Notes: generated from the sequence alone by a model not told the origin. Counted from the first letter of the stretch, positions 17,881-26,659 are shown. The stretch is 64,000 nucleotides of DNA from CAVTPU01 sp963736695 (GCA_963736695.1 CAVTPU010000001.1:1116001-1180000); one strand, 5' to 3'. Translations and numbers: made by a program.

Positions 17881-18405
17881 TCAGGCGACAGCTATCCCGG
17901 CCGCGACCACGAAGAGCCCTCCGACCATGAGGTAGGCCAGCGGCGGACGTGCCCACACAGTGAACCCCCAGTCTTGAGCTCCGAAGGCCGCTCCCGTCAT
18001 CAGTCCGTATAGCCCCGTCACGAGCAGTGGAAGGGAAGCAAGGCTGAGCGAACCCGCGATGACGCCGCCGAGCGAATAGGGGTGACCGAAGCCCGCGATC
18101 ATCAGCCCCCGGAACAGCAGGAGGCCGACGAGCGCCGCCGGGACGATCAGCAACGCCGCCACCGCTGGGCGTTTCGCCCGATAGACGTTTGTGGGCGGCC
18201 CCGGCTTGGCCTCCGCAGGACCGCGACTGAATCGTTTCGAACCACCAGCCATGCCACCCACATGATGGGCGGTCGACGCTGACGGGGCGGACATCACCGG
18301 CAACAATCCGGTCGCGTCGGCCGCACCGGCCGGCTCCGCTGCGGGGAATTCCGCTGAACTGAGATCGTGGTCCACGAATGGCGAGCGTAAGGCACCCGTC
18401 GACAT
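17881..18405 (-). CDS. conserved membrane protein of unknown function
   Basis: 174 aa, not recognised as a named family. The first about 75 residues are hydrophilic. Then come a basic stretch (NVYRAKRP) and four hydrophobic segments: VAALLIVPAALVGLLLFRGL, SLGGVIAGSLSLASLPLLVT, a short one around YGLMTGAAFG and AYLMVGGLFVVAAGIAVA. The ATG lies 9 nt after the dprA stop, so it belongs to the yraN-comM-dprA unit. Confidence 0.72.
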   Translation of the reverse strand: MSTGALRSPFVDHDLSSAEFPAAEPAGAADATGLLPVMSAPSASTAHHVGGMAGGSKRFSRGPAEAKPGPPTNVYRAKRPAVAALLIVPAALVGLLLFRGLMIAGFGHPYSLGGVIAGSLSLASLPLLVTGLYGLMTGAAFGAQDWGFTVWARPPLAYLMVGGLFVVAAGIAVA

Positions 18406-18414
18406 CAGGCCACC

Positions 18415-19614
18415 TCACCGTCGATCGTCCTGTGCGGCGGTCGTCGATTTGATCGCCTGCGGCAGGCGGTAACCGCCACCAGCGGCGACGACAAAACCCG
18501 ACTCCTCGAGACCGGGCAGGGTCCGGCGAGCGTCGCGCACCGACACACCCGCGGCTGCGGCGATCTGCTCGGCTGTGAGGACTTTGCGGGGCCGCACGCC
18601 GTCGAGCACCTGCGCCTGCATGGAGGTGAGTTGGTCGCGGGCGGTCGCGTTGGCCGACTGGGGGTGCGCCATATCGGCGCCGATTCGTCCCACCGCGTCG
18701 ACGACGTGCTCCACGCTCGCCGCGAGGATCGTGGATCCGCCGCGCAGCTCCTCATGGCAGCCCAACGACATCGCCGACGTCACCGGGCCGGGAACGGCGA
18801 GGGTAAGTCGGTTGAGCCTTCTCGCTCGGCCGACAGTGAACCTCGCCCCGCTGCGCAGACCGGCCTCCACGACGAGTGTGCCGAGGGTCAATGCTGCGAT
18901 GACCCGGTTGCGGACAAGAAATCGCCTGCGATGCGGATCCGATCCCGGTGGCCATTCGGAGAGCAGCAGGCCTCGCTCCGCGATACGGTCGAAGAGGCTG
19001 ACGTGACCAACCGGATATGGACGATCGATGCCGCTGGCAAGCACCGCGACCGTGCACCCATCGCCGGCCAGCGCACCCCGATGGGCGGCTGCGTCGATGC
19101 CATAGGCTCCACCGGAGACAACCGTCCACGCCCGACCCGCGAGTCCGTGGCCGAAGTCACCGGCTACGTGCGTCCCATAGGGGGTCGCGGCACGCGACCC
19201 CACGACGGCGACCGAACGCTCGCACGCCTCGGTCAGCGACCACGGACCACGAATCCACACTGCCTGCGGCGGATAGGTATCTCGGTCTATCGAGTCTGGG
19301 CCGTCGACGCTGATGTCACGCAGATCCGCCAGGCGACGGGGCCAGTCGGCATCCTCCGGGGTGAGGATCCGCGAACCGAGCCGACCCGCGAGCCGCACCG
19401 CGTCGACGGCCAACGCGTAGGGCTCGTGCGCACCTAGCCTGGCGGCGGCCGCGGCGCAGACCCGGCCCGAGAGCAGCCCTGCGCGAAGACGCCTCAGAGC
19501 CTCGACGGGCCCGACGTCGCACACGACCTCGCCGATCTCACGGTCTCCTGGTTCGACCATGTGCGCGAGCGCGATCCGAGCGAGGCGGGCTTGATCGAGG
19601 TCCGGTGTCATCAC
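18415..19614 (-). CDS. dprA: DNA-processing protein DprA (DprA/Smf)
   Basis: 399 aa. DprA loads RecA onto incoming single-stranded DNA in transformable bacteria and is widely kept in others. The Rossmann-like core runs from SVAVVGSRAATPYGTHV (about residue 135) through VVSGGAYGIDAAAHRGAL and VLASGIDRPYPVGH to LVVEAGLRSGARFT. The C-terminal 70 residues look like the winged-helix domain (RKVLTAEQIAAAAGVSVRDA). It overlaps comM by 4 nt (ATGA) and lies in the conserved yraN-comM-dprA order. Confidence 0.94.
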   Translation of the reverse strand: MMTPDLDQARLARIALAHMVEPGDREIGEVVCDVGPVEALRRLRAGLLSGRVCAAAAARLGAHEPYALAVDAVRLAGRLGSRILTPEDADWPRRLADLRDISVDGPDSIDRDTYPPQAVWIRGPWSLTEACERSVAVVGSRAATPYGTHVAGDFGHGLAGRAWTVVSGGAYGIDAAAHRGALAGDGCTVAVLASGIDRPYPVGHVSLFDRIAERGLLLSEWPPGSDPHRRRFLVRNRVIAALTLGTLVVEAGLRSGARFTVGRARRLNRLTLAVPGPVTSAMSLGCHEELRGGSTILAASVEHVVDAVGRIGADMAHPQSANATARDQLTSMQAQVLDGVRPRKVLTAEQIAAAAGVSVRDARRTLPGLEESGFVVAAGGGYRLPQAIKSTTAAQDDRR

Positions 19615-21122
19615 ATCTCCCCAGTTCGCAGTTCGATGGCCTCAGCGATGTCCGCCGCGGTCGGCGTCGTTTTCCCCAGCAGATCGACAATCGTCCAGGC
19701 AACCCGCAGCACGCGGTCGTGACCCCGGGCGGACAACGAGCCACGATCCATCCGCCTGGTCAGCTCCGCCGTGACCGATCGTGGCAGCCGGAACGGCGGG
19801 CTACGCAGGACCGATCCGCTCACCTGGGAGTTGACGCTCAACCCGAGCTTCGACCACCGGTGGGCCGCAGCCTCCCGCGCCGACCTGACCCGCTCCGCGA
19901 TCACCCGCGATGACTCCGGCTCGCTGTCGCCGAGCAGCGCGGCGGGCGACACCGGAGGCAGAGTCACGCGCAGGTCGATCCTGTCCATCAGCGGTCCCGA
20001 TAGTCTGCCCAGATAGCGGCGTCTCGCCGTAGGCGAACAGTCACAGGTCGCCCGCCCGCCGGCCGCGCAGGGGCAGGGATTCGCGGCGAGCACCAACTGA
20101 ATCCGGGCCGGAAAACACACCGATCCACGCGACCGCATGAGGTTGACGTGGCCGTCTTCGATCGGTTGACGCAACGCGTTGAGCACGTGCGGTGCGAACT
20201 CCGGCGCCTCGTCGAGAAACAGCACTCCCCGATGCGCCAACGACAACGCGCCCGGGCGTGCCAGACCTGACCCACCACCGACGAGCGCTGCGGTCGAGGC
20301 GGTGTGGTGCGGCGCCTGAAACGGTGGTCGCCGAATAAGGCGCACATCGGGTGGAAGCGCACCCGCGATCGAATGGACCGCCGTGACCTCGAGTGCCGCG
20401 ACGTCATCGAGCCTCGGAAGCACGGACGGCAACCGCTGCGCCAACATCGTCTTGCCCGCGCCGGGCGGGCCGAGGAACGCGAGGTGATGCGCGCCAGCGG
20501 CGGCGAGTTCGAGGGCGAAGCGCCCACGTTCTTGGCCGACCACGTCAACGAGGTCGACGCCCTCAACCTCAGGGGACTCGGGACCTGTCGGCGCCTGCAG
20601 GAGCGAATCCGTGCCCCGCATGAAGTCGACGACCCTACGGAGGGTGTCGGTGGCCCGCACCGTGACGTCTGGAACGAGCGAGGCCTCAGCCGCGTTGGCG
20701 AGCGGCACGATGATCCGACGGACTCCCGCCCGCGCGGCTGCGGCGACCATGGGCAGAACCCCGCGTACGGGTCGAACCCGCCCATCGAGCCCGAGCTCAC
20801 CGATCATGGCCGCTCCTTCAAGCCCGGCGACCGGCACCAGACCGGCCGCCGCGAGCAGACACACCGCGATGCCGAGATCGAAACACGAGCCGAACTTCGG
20901 AAGCTCAGCCGGCAACAGATTGACGGTGATCCGCCGCTGCGGCCACTGCTCGCCGGAGTTGACGATCGCCGCGCGTGCTCGATCTCTCGCTTCATTGAGC
21001 GCCGCGTCGGGCAGACCGGTGAGGACGAGTCCGGGCAGACCGATCGCGACGTCGGCTTCGATCGTCACCACCCGCCCCTCCAGACCCACCAGACCGACGC
21101 CACGCACCTGGGCATAACCCAC
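19611..21122 (-). CDS. YifB/ComM-family Mg-chelatase-like AAA+ ATPase
   Basis: 503 aa. Residues 1-165 form the ChlI-like N-terminal domain (VTIEADVAIGLPGLVLTGLP, LPKFGSCFDLGIAV). The AAA+ core has Walker A LGPPGAGKTMLAQRLPSVLP near residue 217, Walker B GVLFLDEAPEF and the finger VCFPARIQLVLAANPCPC, followed by a zinc-like Cys cluster. In Vibrio and Haemophilus ComM is a branch-migration helicase used in natural transformation. Neighbours dprA and yraN support a shared DNA-handling role, but competence in this organism is not shown. Confidence 0.93.
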   Translation of the reverse strand: MGYAQVRGVGLVGLEGRVVTIEADVAIGLPGLVLTGLPDAALNEARDRARAAIVNSGEQWPQRRITVNLLPAELPKFGSCFDLGIAVCLLAAAGLVPVAGLEGAAMIGELGLDGRVRPVRGVLPMVAAAARAGVRRIIVPLANAAEASLVPDVTVRATDTLRRVVDFMRGTDSLLQAPTGPESPEVEGVDLVDVVGQERGRFALELAAAGAHHLAFLGPPGAGKTMLAQRLPSVLPRLDDVAALEVTAVHSIAGALPPDVRLIRRPPFQAPHHTASTAALVGGGSGLARPGALSLAHRGVLFLDEAPEFAPHVLNALRQPIEDGHVNLMRSRGSVCFPARIQLVLAANPCPCAAGGRATCDCSPTARRRYLGRLSGPLMDRIDLRVTLPPVSPAALLGDSEPESSRVIAERVRSAREAAAHRWSKLGLSVNSQVSGSVLRSPPFRLPRSVTAELTRRMDRGSLSARGHDRVLRVAWTIVDLLGKTTPTAADIAEAIELRTGEM

Positions 21123-21123
21123 G

Positions 21124-21483
21124 TCAGAACGCCCCCCTCAGGTGTTCCACGACCGCCGGGCCACTCGCCTGAGGTCGGACACTGATCACGTCGAATCGCA
21201 TCTCACCGCGCAGCTGCGGGTTCTGCGCCAGCCACAACACGGCGAGAGCCCGCAGCCGGCGAATCTTCGCCCGATGGACGGCTCCCGCGGGCGATCCGAA
21301 CCGGTCGCTGCGACGGGTCTTCACTTCACAGAAGACAACCTGTTGACCGTCGATGGCGATGACGTCGATTTCACCCCAACGGCACCGCCAGTTGCGGGCA
21401 ACCACCCGCATGCCGGCCTCGCTCAGTGTCCGAGCCGCCACCCGTTCCCCATAAGCACCCACCGCGTTCGTCGCCAGAGTCAT
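21124..21483 (-). CDS. YraN family (UPF0102) endonuclease-like protein
   Basis: 119 aa from the ATG at 21483. It has the restriction-endonuclease-like fold motifs of UPF0102: GAYGERVAARTLSEAGM, NWRCRWGEIDVIAIDG and VVFCEVKTRRSDRFGSP (E..D..ExK active-site pattern). The frame extends to 21837 but the added residues are unrelated, so the shorter start fits the family's length. It ends one base before the comM start. The biochemical role is not settled. Confidence 0.9.
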   Translation of the reverse strand: MTLATNAVGAYGERVAARTLSEAGMRVVARNWRCRWGEIDVIAIDGQQVVFCEVKTRRSDRFGSPAGAVHRAKIRRLRALAVLWLAQNPQLRGEMRFDVISVRPQASGPAVVEHLRGAF

Positions 21484-21536
21484 GTCATGGGACTTTGGCG
21501 CAGCGAACCCTCGCTCCGGAGCCCGAGCATGAGAGA

Positions 21537-21564
21537 TGTGGACAACTCCCGGGGCTGTGGATAA
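21537..21564. promoter_or_regulatory. pair of DnaA-box-like nonamers between yraN and the stress-protein gene
   Basis: TGTGGACAA (21537-21545; complement TTGTCCACA, the actinomycete DnaA-box consensus) is followed 10 nt later by TGTGGATAA (21556-21564; complement TTATCCACA). Both read in the same direction and lie 19 bp apart, start to start. They sit in the divergent 214-bp gap between yraN and the plus-strand stress protein gene. The same arrangement recurs at 25506. Confidence 0.5.
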
Positions 21565-21697
21565 CCCCACGGCCGTCGCGCCGACTGCGTTAACGTGAAG
21601 CACGCCACAAGCCGCGTGAGACGCCTCGCAGCCAATCACCGCGCCAGCGGTGCGACACCGCCGGCCGACCAAACGGCACGGCACGAGGAGGCCGGAG

Positions 21698-22561
21698 ATG
21701 GTCACCGAACCGATGGGCTCCGTGCTCGTGGGAGTCGATGGATCGCCGTCGAGCCTTTCAGCGGTCGACCTCGCCGCCGAGGAGGCGGCGGGCAGAGTCA
21801 CTCCGTTGGTCATCACACACGTCGAGCCGGCACCCATCGAGGGGTTCGAGCCCGCGCCGCCAGCGTTGGAGATTCTGGAGACTGCGGCCGCCCGCGCCGC
21901 CGCAGATCATCCATCGCTGTCAATCGAACGGGTGTTGGCCTATGGCTCCGCCGCCCACGAACTCATCGGAAGCGCGGCGACCTGCGGCATGCTGGTCATT
22001 GGTCACCGGGGACGCCGGGGATGGAAATCCCTGCTTGCTGGATCGGTCGCGGTCGAGGTCAGTGGCGCCGCGCCCGCTCCTGTTCTCGTGCACCGTCCGA
22101 TCCTCGTGACCGATCACAGCCTCGGGGACAGACCCGTGATGGTCGCCGTCGCGGACAACGGCATCGGCGACGACGTGCTCGAATTCGCCTTCACCGAGGC
22201 GTCACTGCGAGGAGCCAGGCTGCAGGCCATGAACGTGTGGGCGGAGGTCGCTGGCGCGCACCCTACCTCTATCCGCGGCCAGACCCATGATTTCGGTGAC
22301 GCGTCGCAAGAAGCGCAACGAATGCTCGCGGAGGCCCTCGCAGGCTGGTCGACCAAGTTCCCCGACGTCCGTGTGGACCACGTGGTCCGACACAGCCTGG
22401 ATGTCGCGAACACGCTGATAGCAGCCTCCCAACGGGCCCAACTGGTCGTCGTCGGTCCGCGCACACATTCGGGGTTGGGCCGGTTGGCGCACGGCTCGAC
22501 CTCCCGTGCCCTAGTCCATCGGGCCGGTTGCCCAGTCGCCGTGGTCAATCCGCGTGCGTGA
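21698..22561 (+). CDS. universal stress protein with two UspA domains
   Basis: 287 aa from the ATG at 21698, which has GAGGAGG 6 nt upstream. Two UspA domains are in tandem. The first begins GSVLVGVDGSPSS and ends with the ATP-loop VIGHRGRRGWKSLLAGSVA. The second begins DRPVMVAVADNGIG and ends with VVGPRTHSGLGRLAHGSTS. Both keep the G-2x-G-9x-G(S/T) nucleotide-binding pattern. It starts a three-gene plus-strand run with xerC and a PLP enzyme. Tandem-domain Usps of actinobacteria are often induced by hypoxia or dormancy; that is family knowledge only. Confidence 0.9.
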   Translation: MVTEPMGSVLVGVDGSPSSLSAVDLAAEEAAGRVTPLVITHVEPAPIEGFEPAPPALEILETAAARAAADHPSLSIERVLAYGSAAHELIGSAATCGMLVIGHRGRRGWKSLLAGSVAVEVSGAAPAPVLVHRPILVTDHSLGDRPVMVAVADNGIGDDVLEFAFTEASLRGARLQAMNVWAEVAGAHPTSIRGQTHDFGDASQEAQRMLAEALAGWSTKFPDVRVDHVVRHSLDVANTLIAASQRAQLVVVGPRTHSGLGRLAHGSTSRALVHRAGCPVAVVNPRA

Positions 22562-22592
22562 AATGACGCGTCGATGATGCGACAGTTGAGGC

Positions 22593-23552
22593 ATGCCCCA
22601 CGAACGTGCCACCGTGCTGTCGACCCGGCGCGCAGCCGCGTCGTTGCCGACAGGCCTTCGCCGTGCCGTTGACGGTTTCGCCCGGCACCTCACATCCGAA
22701 CGCGACCGGTCGGAGCAGACGGTGCGGGCCTATATCGGCGACGTGGTCGCGTTGCTCGATCACGCGAACCGCGCCGGAGTGTGCGAGCTCGATAGCCTGA
22801 CAGTGGTCGTCGTGCGGAACTGGCTCGCCGACCTCCGTCACCATGGCGCGGCGCGCAGCACGGTCGCTCGACGGGCCGCCGCCGTGCGCACATTCACGTC
22901 GTGGGCGCATCGATCGGGTCTACTCACCTATGACTGTGGCGCGGCGCTGGCGAGCCCGAGATCCGCCCGGGAACTTCCCCGGGTCCTGCGCCGAGACCAG
23001 GCGGAGTCCCTGGTGCTCGCGCCGAAGTCTTCGCACGTCAACGAGATGACATTGCGGTTGCGAGACACGGTGATCCTCGAGGTGCTCTATGCCACGGGAA
23101 TCCGGGTGTCGGAACTGTGCGGCGTCGACATCTCCGACGTCGACATCTCCCGGCAGACGGTCCGGGTCCTCGGCAAGGGTTCGGTCGAACGGGTGGTCCC
23201 GTGCGGCCACCCGGGCCTGCGTTCGGTGGAGAACTGGCTGCGGGACGGTCGGCCGGCCGTGGCCGGTCCACACAGCGGACCTGCCCTTCTGCTGGGCGCC
23301 AAGGGCGGACGGATCAACGCGACCACGGTCCGACAAATAGTGGCACGGTGGTCCGACTCCGCAGGGGTGGGGCATGTCACGCCGCACACGCTGCGACACT
23401 CGGCCGCGACGCACCTGCTCGAGGGTGGGGCTGACCTGCGGTCGGTGCAGGAGTTGCTGGGCCACGCCACGCTGGCAAGCACTCAGATCTACACGCATGT
23501 CTCCCGCGAACGCCTGCGCGAGACCTATCGTCAGGCGCACCCGAGAGCGTGA
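22593..23552 (+). CDS. xerC: tyrosine recombinase XerC
   Basis: 319 aa. Residues 20-110 form the SAM-like core-binding domain (FARHLTSERDRSEQTVRAYI). The catalytic domain has Arg in YATGIRVSELCG, Lys in VLGKGS, the HTLRH box (VTPHTLRHSAATHLLEGG), the second His in LLGHATLAST and the nucleophile Tyr in QIYTHVS. Its length and its closeness to dprA fit the housekeeping chromosome-dimer recombinase, not a phage integrase: there is no att-like repeat or phage gene nearby. It begins 31 nt after the stress-protein stop. Confidence 0.93.
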   Translation: MPHERATVLSTRRAAASLPTGLRRAVDGFARHLTSERDRSEQTVRAYIGDVVALLDHANRAGVCELDSLTVVVVRNWLADLRHHGAARSTVARRAAAVRTFTSWAHRSGLLTYDCGAALASPRSARELPRVLRRDQAESLVLAPKSSHVNEMTLRLRDTVILEVLYATGIRVSELCGVDISDVDISRQTVRVLGKGSVERVVPCGHPGLRSVENWLRDGRPAVAGPHSGPALLLGAKGGRINATTVRQIVARWSDSAGVGHVTPHTLRHSAATHLLEGGADLRSVQELLGHATLASTQIYTHVSRERLRETYRQAHPRA

Positions 23553-23591
23553 TCAGTATCAATTTTCGGGCATCCGAGCTAGGTTGGCGTG

Positions 23592-24815
23592 ATGCGGTCG
23601 ACACACGAAACTCTCCAGGATCTCCGCCTCCCGACCGAATTCGGCGAACCGGCCCGTGCGCTTTTCTCGTTGGACCCGCAGGTCGCCTATCTCAACCACG
23701 GTGCTTTTGGGGCTGTACCTAACCCGGTGCGCGAAGCGCAGCGCCATATGCACGACGAGATGGAGATCAACCCGACCGCGTTCTTCAGCAACGGACTCGA
23801 CGACCGTGTCGCACACGCACGAGCCAGCGTCGCCGCTTTTCTCGGCGCGGAGACCGACGACGTGGCCTTCACCGATAACGCGACGACGGCCGCGCATCTG
23901 CTGCTCGGATCGCTGGACCTGCGGCCCGGCGACGAGATCATCCTCACCGACCACGCCTACGGACCGGTCGCGATGGCCACCCGCCGATACGCCGCGATGG
24001 TGGGGGCCGTGGTCCGGGAGGTTCGGATCCCGCTGCCCAGCGACGGCGACGGCGACGGCGACGGAAGGATCGCCGAGTTGCTCGTCGACGCGACGACGGA
24101 ACGCACCCGACTGGCGATTGTCGATCATGTGACCTCATCGACCGCGATGCTGATGCCGGTGGCTGATATCGTCTCGCGGCTGCGCGCCCGCGACATCGTC
24201 GTGATGGTCGACGCAGCCCACGCTCCGGGGATGCTCGACGTTGATCTCGGCGCACTCGACGCCGACTTCTGGTTCGGCAACCTGCACAAATGGGCTTTCG
24301 CTCCCCGCCCTGCGGCGGTGCTGGCCGCCGCACCACGGCACCGAAGCGCGATTCAACCGTTGATCGTCTCCTGGCAGGAACCTGCGGGATATCCCCGAGC
24401 GCTGGAGTATTCGGGCACGAAGGACTACACGCCATGGCTCGCAGCGCCGGTGGGCATCGAGCTATTGCACCGGTTGGGAATCGACGGGGTTCGACGCTAC
24501 AACTCCGATCTCGCCGCCTACGGCCAAAGGGTGATCGCACAGGCGATCGACCTCGATCCCAGTCTGTTGCCGCGCCGACCGATGGAGCCGGTCGCCATGA
24601 GCCTGGTGCCATTGCCCCCCGGTTGCGCCGATGACCCGGCTAGCGCGGCACGGCTGCGTTCGCTGATCGCCGCAGAAGCGGGGTGCGAGGTTGCTGTCTC
24701 CGCGTGGCGCGGACGGGGCCATCTGAGGGTCTGCGGTCAGATCTACAACCGTAAACAGGACTACGACAGGCTCGCCGCCCACCTGCCCGAGTTGTTGGCA
24801 CGGGTCGGCACGTGA
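23592..24815 (+). CDS. aminotransferase class V (isopenicillin-N-epimerase-like) PLP enzyme
   Basis: About 407 aa; ATG 23592 is preferred to the adjacent GTG 23589 because AGG lies 8 nt upstream. It begins with YLNHGAFGAVPNPVREAQ, typical of the isopenicillin N epimerase branch of fold-type I class V enzymes. The PLP-lysine is in WFGNLHKWAFAPR and the Asp that holds the pyridine nitrogen in MVDAAHAPG. A hexanucleotide repeat (GACGGC four times near 24043-24065) encodes an Asp-Gly run between two strands. Substrate unknown; epimerase, lyase and desulfurase activities all occur in the family. Confidence 0.85.
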   Translation: MRSTHETLQDLRLPTEFGEPARALFSLDPQVAYLNHGAFGAVPNPVREAQRHMHDEMEINPTAFFSNGLDDRVAHARASVAAFLGAETDDVAFTDNATTAAHLLLGSLDLRPGDEIILTDHAYGPVAMATRRYAAMVGAVVREVRIPLPSDGDGDGDGRIAELLVDATTERTRLAIVDHVTSSTAMLMPVADIVSRLRARDIVVMVDAAHAPGMLDVDLGALDADFWFGNLHKWAFAPRPAAVLAAAPRHRSAIQPLIVSWQEPAGYPRALEYSGTKDYTPWLAAPVGIELLHRLGIDGVRRYNSDLAAYGQRVIAQAIDLDPSLLPRRPMEPVAMSLVPLPPGCADDPASAARLRSLIAAEAGCEVAVSAWRGRGHLRVCGQIYNRKQDYDRLAAHLPELLARVGT

Positions 24816-24836
24816 ACGGCAGCCGACTGCCGGACA

Positions 24837-25454
24837 TCACACCGGTTTAAGCCGAACCCGCACCGGGCGCACGAGCACCAACGGGTTCAGATAGACCTCC
24901 CCTCGGCGCAGGCCCCAATGGAGAACGGCGGGCGGCTCGCACGAAACGGCGTCCCCTGGCGAGCAGGCGTGTCCCGGCCGTAGGTGGCCGAGCACTGCGC
25001 CAGCCTCGACGGTCGCGCCCGCCCGAACCGTCGCCGTGACCGGCTCATAGGTGGTGCGCAGACCTCCGGCGTGGCCGACACTCACCACGCCGCGGCCGGC
25101 GATCTCGCCGGCGAAGATGACGACCCCGGGGCCGGCTGCACGGATCACACCACCGACCTCGCCGCCGAGATCGACACCCCGATGGCCTGCGAGCCACGGA
25201 CGTGGCGGTGGGGCGAAACCCCGGGTGACGACCGCCACCCCGTCAACCGGCCAACGCCAGCGCGCGGCCTCATCGACGGCGGGTGGCTCAGATGTGGAGA
25301 CCGGTCGGGTGGCCGTGGTCGCCGCCAAAGAAGCGGACTGTTCGATCACGGCCGAACGACCGAGCTCCACGCTGAGGGAGCCGACGACGATCGCGGCGAG
25401 CAGCGCCGCGCCCCACCGTCGGGGCTCCGCTGGCGGCTGTTTGCTGAGTCTCAT
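24837..25454 (-). CDS. M23-family (LytM-like) peptidoglycan-hydrolase-like protein
   Basis: 205 aa from the ATG at 25454; a TTG at 25514 is possible but falls in the DnaA-box pair. The N-terminus has an export helix (WGAALLAAIVVGSLSVELG). The M23 domain starts at RWRWPVDGVAVVTRGF and has the zinc motif GHRGVDLGG (HxxxD), then GLRTTYEPVTATVRAGATV. The usual HxH motif reads AVLHWGL: the zinc-binding His is kept but the preceding catalytic His position is Val. It may be a regulatory, non-cutting member. It converges on the PLP gene with 21 nt between stops. Confidence 0.8.
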   Translation of the reverse strand: MRLSKQPPAEPRRWGAALLAAIVVGSLSVELGRSAVIEQSASLAATTATRPVSTSEPPAVDEAARWRWPVDGVAVVTRGFAPPPRPWLAGHRGVDLGGEVGGVIRAAGPGVVIFAGEIAGRGVVSVGHAGGLRTTYEPVTATVRAGATVEAGAVLGHLRPGHACSPGDAVSCEPPAVLHWGLRRGEVYLNPLVLVRPVRVRLKPV

Positions 25455-25505
25455 GCGTCCATGGTCGGCCGACGAGGGGACGCGATGGGACACGACGCCC
25501 GAGCC

Positions 25506-25533
25506 TGTGGACAATCGCCGGGGCTGTGGACAA
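25506..25533. promoter_or_regulatory. second pair of DnaA-box-like nonamers
   Basis: Two identical TGTGGACAA nonamers (25506-25514 and 25525-25533; complement TTGTCCACA) again lie 19 bp apart in the same orientation. The spacer ends in CCGGGGC as in the copy at 21537. They sit just upstream of the M23 gene and downstream of the DUF2469 gene. Confidence 0.5.
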
Positions 25534-25565
25534 CTTCGTAGTCGCAGACGACGCGTCGTCTGCGA

Positions 25566-25889
25566 CTACGCGCCGAACCCGCCTTCAGTCGGCAGCGCTA
25601 TATCTGGCTTGTCCAACTCTTCGACGTTCACGTCTTTGAACGTCATCACCCTGACGTTCTTGACGAACCGCGCCGGCCGATACATGTCCCACACCCAGGC
25701 GTCATGCATCTCGACCTCGAAGTAGACCTCGCCGTCGACGTTGCGCACCCGAAGATCGACCTGGTTGGCCAGGTAGAACCGCCGCTCGGTCTCCACGACG
25801 TAGGAAAACTGGCGGACGATGTCGCGGTACTCCCGATAGAGCTGCAGCTCCATCTCCGTCTCGTACTTCTCGAGATCTTCCGTGCTCAT
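25566..25889 (-). CDS. DUF2469 family protein
   Basis: 107 aa, strongly conserved actinobacterial family (M. tuberculosis Rv2901c), with no known function. Typical segments are MSTEDLEKYETEMELQLYRE, FSYVVETERRFYLANQVD and VWDMYRPARFVKNVRVMTFK. It is acidic and has no membrane segment. The start overlaps the rnhB stop by 4 nt, and the rnhB-DUF2469 order is the same in mycobacteria and streptomycetes. Confidence 0.9.
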   Translation of the reverse strand: MSTEDLEKYETEMELQLYREYRDIVRQFSYVVETERRFYLANQVDLRVRNVDGEVYFEVEMHDAWVWDMYRPARFVKNVRVMTFKDVNVEELDKPDIALPTEGGFGA

Positions 25890-26659
25890 CCCGCATCACC
25901 CTCCATGCCACGGCCATTGTGGCCCACATATGCCGGTTCCGGTGGGCCAGCCTGCGCCGCCACGCCGACGTTACCCCGCGATTGGGGCGGCGCCGAGTCC
26001 GCTATCCGATCTACCATTGCGGCCGCGACGTTGGCGTACGAAAAGCGATGCTGGGAACACGGTCCGTGCTCACGCAGCGCCGCCGCGTGCTCCGGTGTCA
26101 CATAACCTTTGTGAACATTGAACCCGTACGCCGGAAATTGCTCCGCCAAGTCGATCATCAAACGATCTCGGGTGACCTTCGCGAGCACGCTCGCGGCCGC
26201 CACACACGCGGCAACCTGGTCGCCTTTCCACACCGCCAACCCCGGCACGCCGAGACCGTCAACGGCGAACCCGTCGGTGAGGACGTAGGCCGGGTGCGTC
26301 GACAACCGAGCCAATGCCCGTCGCATCCCGGCGAGGTTGCTGCGATGCAGACCGACTCGATCGATCTCCCCCGGCTCGATCACCACCACGGAGTGCGCCA
26401 CAGCACAGTCAACGATCTCGCCATAGATCCGTTCCCGGACAGCCGCCGTGAGCAGCTTCGAGTCGGTCAAACCAACGATCTCCGCCCGGGCAGACGAGGG
26501 AAGGATCGCGGCCGCGACCACCAGCGGACCGGCGCAGGCACCCCGGCCGGCCTCGTCGGCGCCAGCGACGCGAATGAAGCCACGCCGCTGCAACGCCCGC
26601 TCACGGGCATAGAGCCCGGCGTCACGACGGATGAGGGTGCGAGGAGAGGGCAGCATCAT
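25886..26659 (-). CDS. rnhB: ribonuclease HII
   Basis: 257 aa. Removes RNA from RNA-DNA hybrids and ribonucleotides from DNA. The DEDD metal site is visible: VAGADEAGRGACAGPL (Asp-Glu), GLTDSKLLTAAVRER, VLTDGFAVDGLGVPG and AACVAAASVLAKVTRDRLM. C-terminal motifs YGFNVHKGYVTPEH and HRFSYANV complete the family pattern. There is a tail of about 40 residues with no known role. It overlaps DUF2469 by 4 nt and lies 41 nt after the second signal peptidase gene. Confidence 0.95.
   Translation of the reverse strand: MMLPSPRTLIRRDAGLYARERALQRRGFIRVAGADEAGRGACAGPLVVAAAILPSSARAEIVGLTDSKLLTAAVRERIYGEIVDCAVAHSVVVIEPGEIDRVGLHRSNLAGMRRALARLSTHPAYVLTDGFAVDGLGVPGLAVWKGDQVAACVAAASVLAKVTRDRLMIDLAEQFPAYGFNVHKGYVTPEHAAALREHGPCSQHRFSYANVAAAMVDRIADSAPPQSRGNVGVAAQAGPPEPAYVGHNGRGMEGDAG

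Noticed and set aside
22593..23552. Phage or island integrase
   Set aside because: Sequence and position fit housekeeping XerC; no tRNA, att repeats or phage genes nearby.
21537..25533. Chromosomal replication origin
   Set aside because: Only two pairs of boxes 4 kb apart, no dnaA, dnaN or AT-rich region near.
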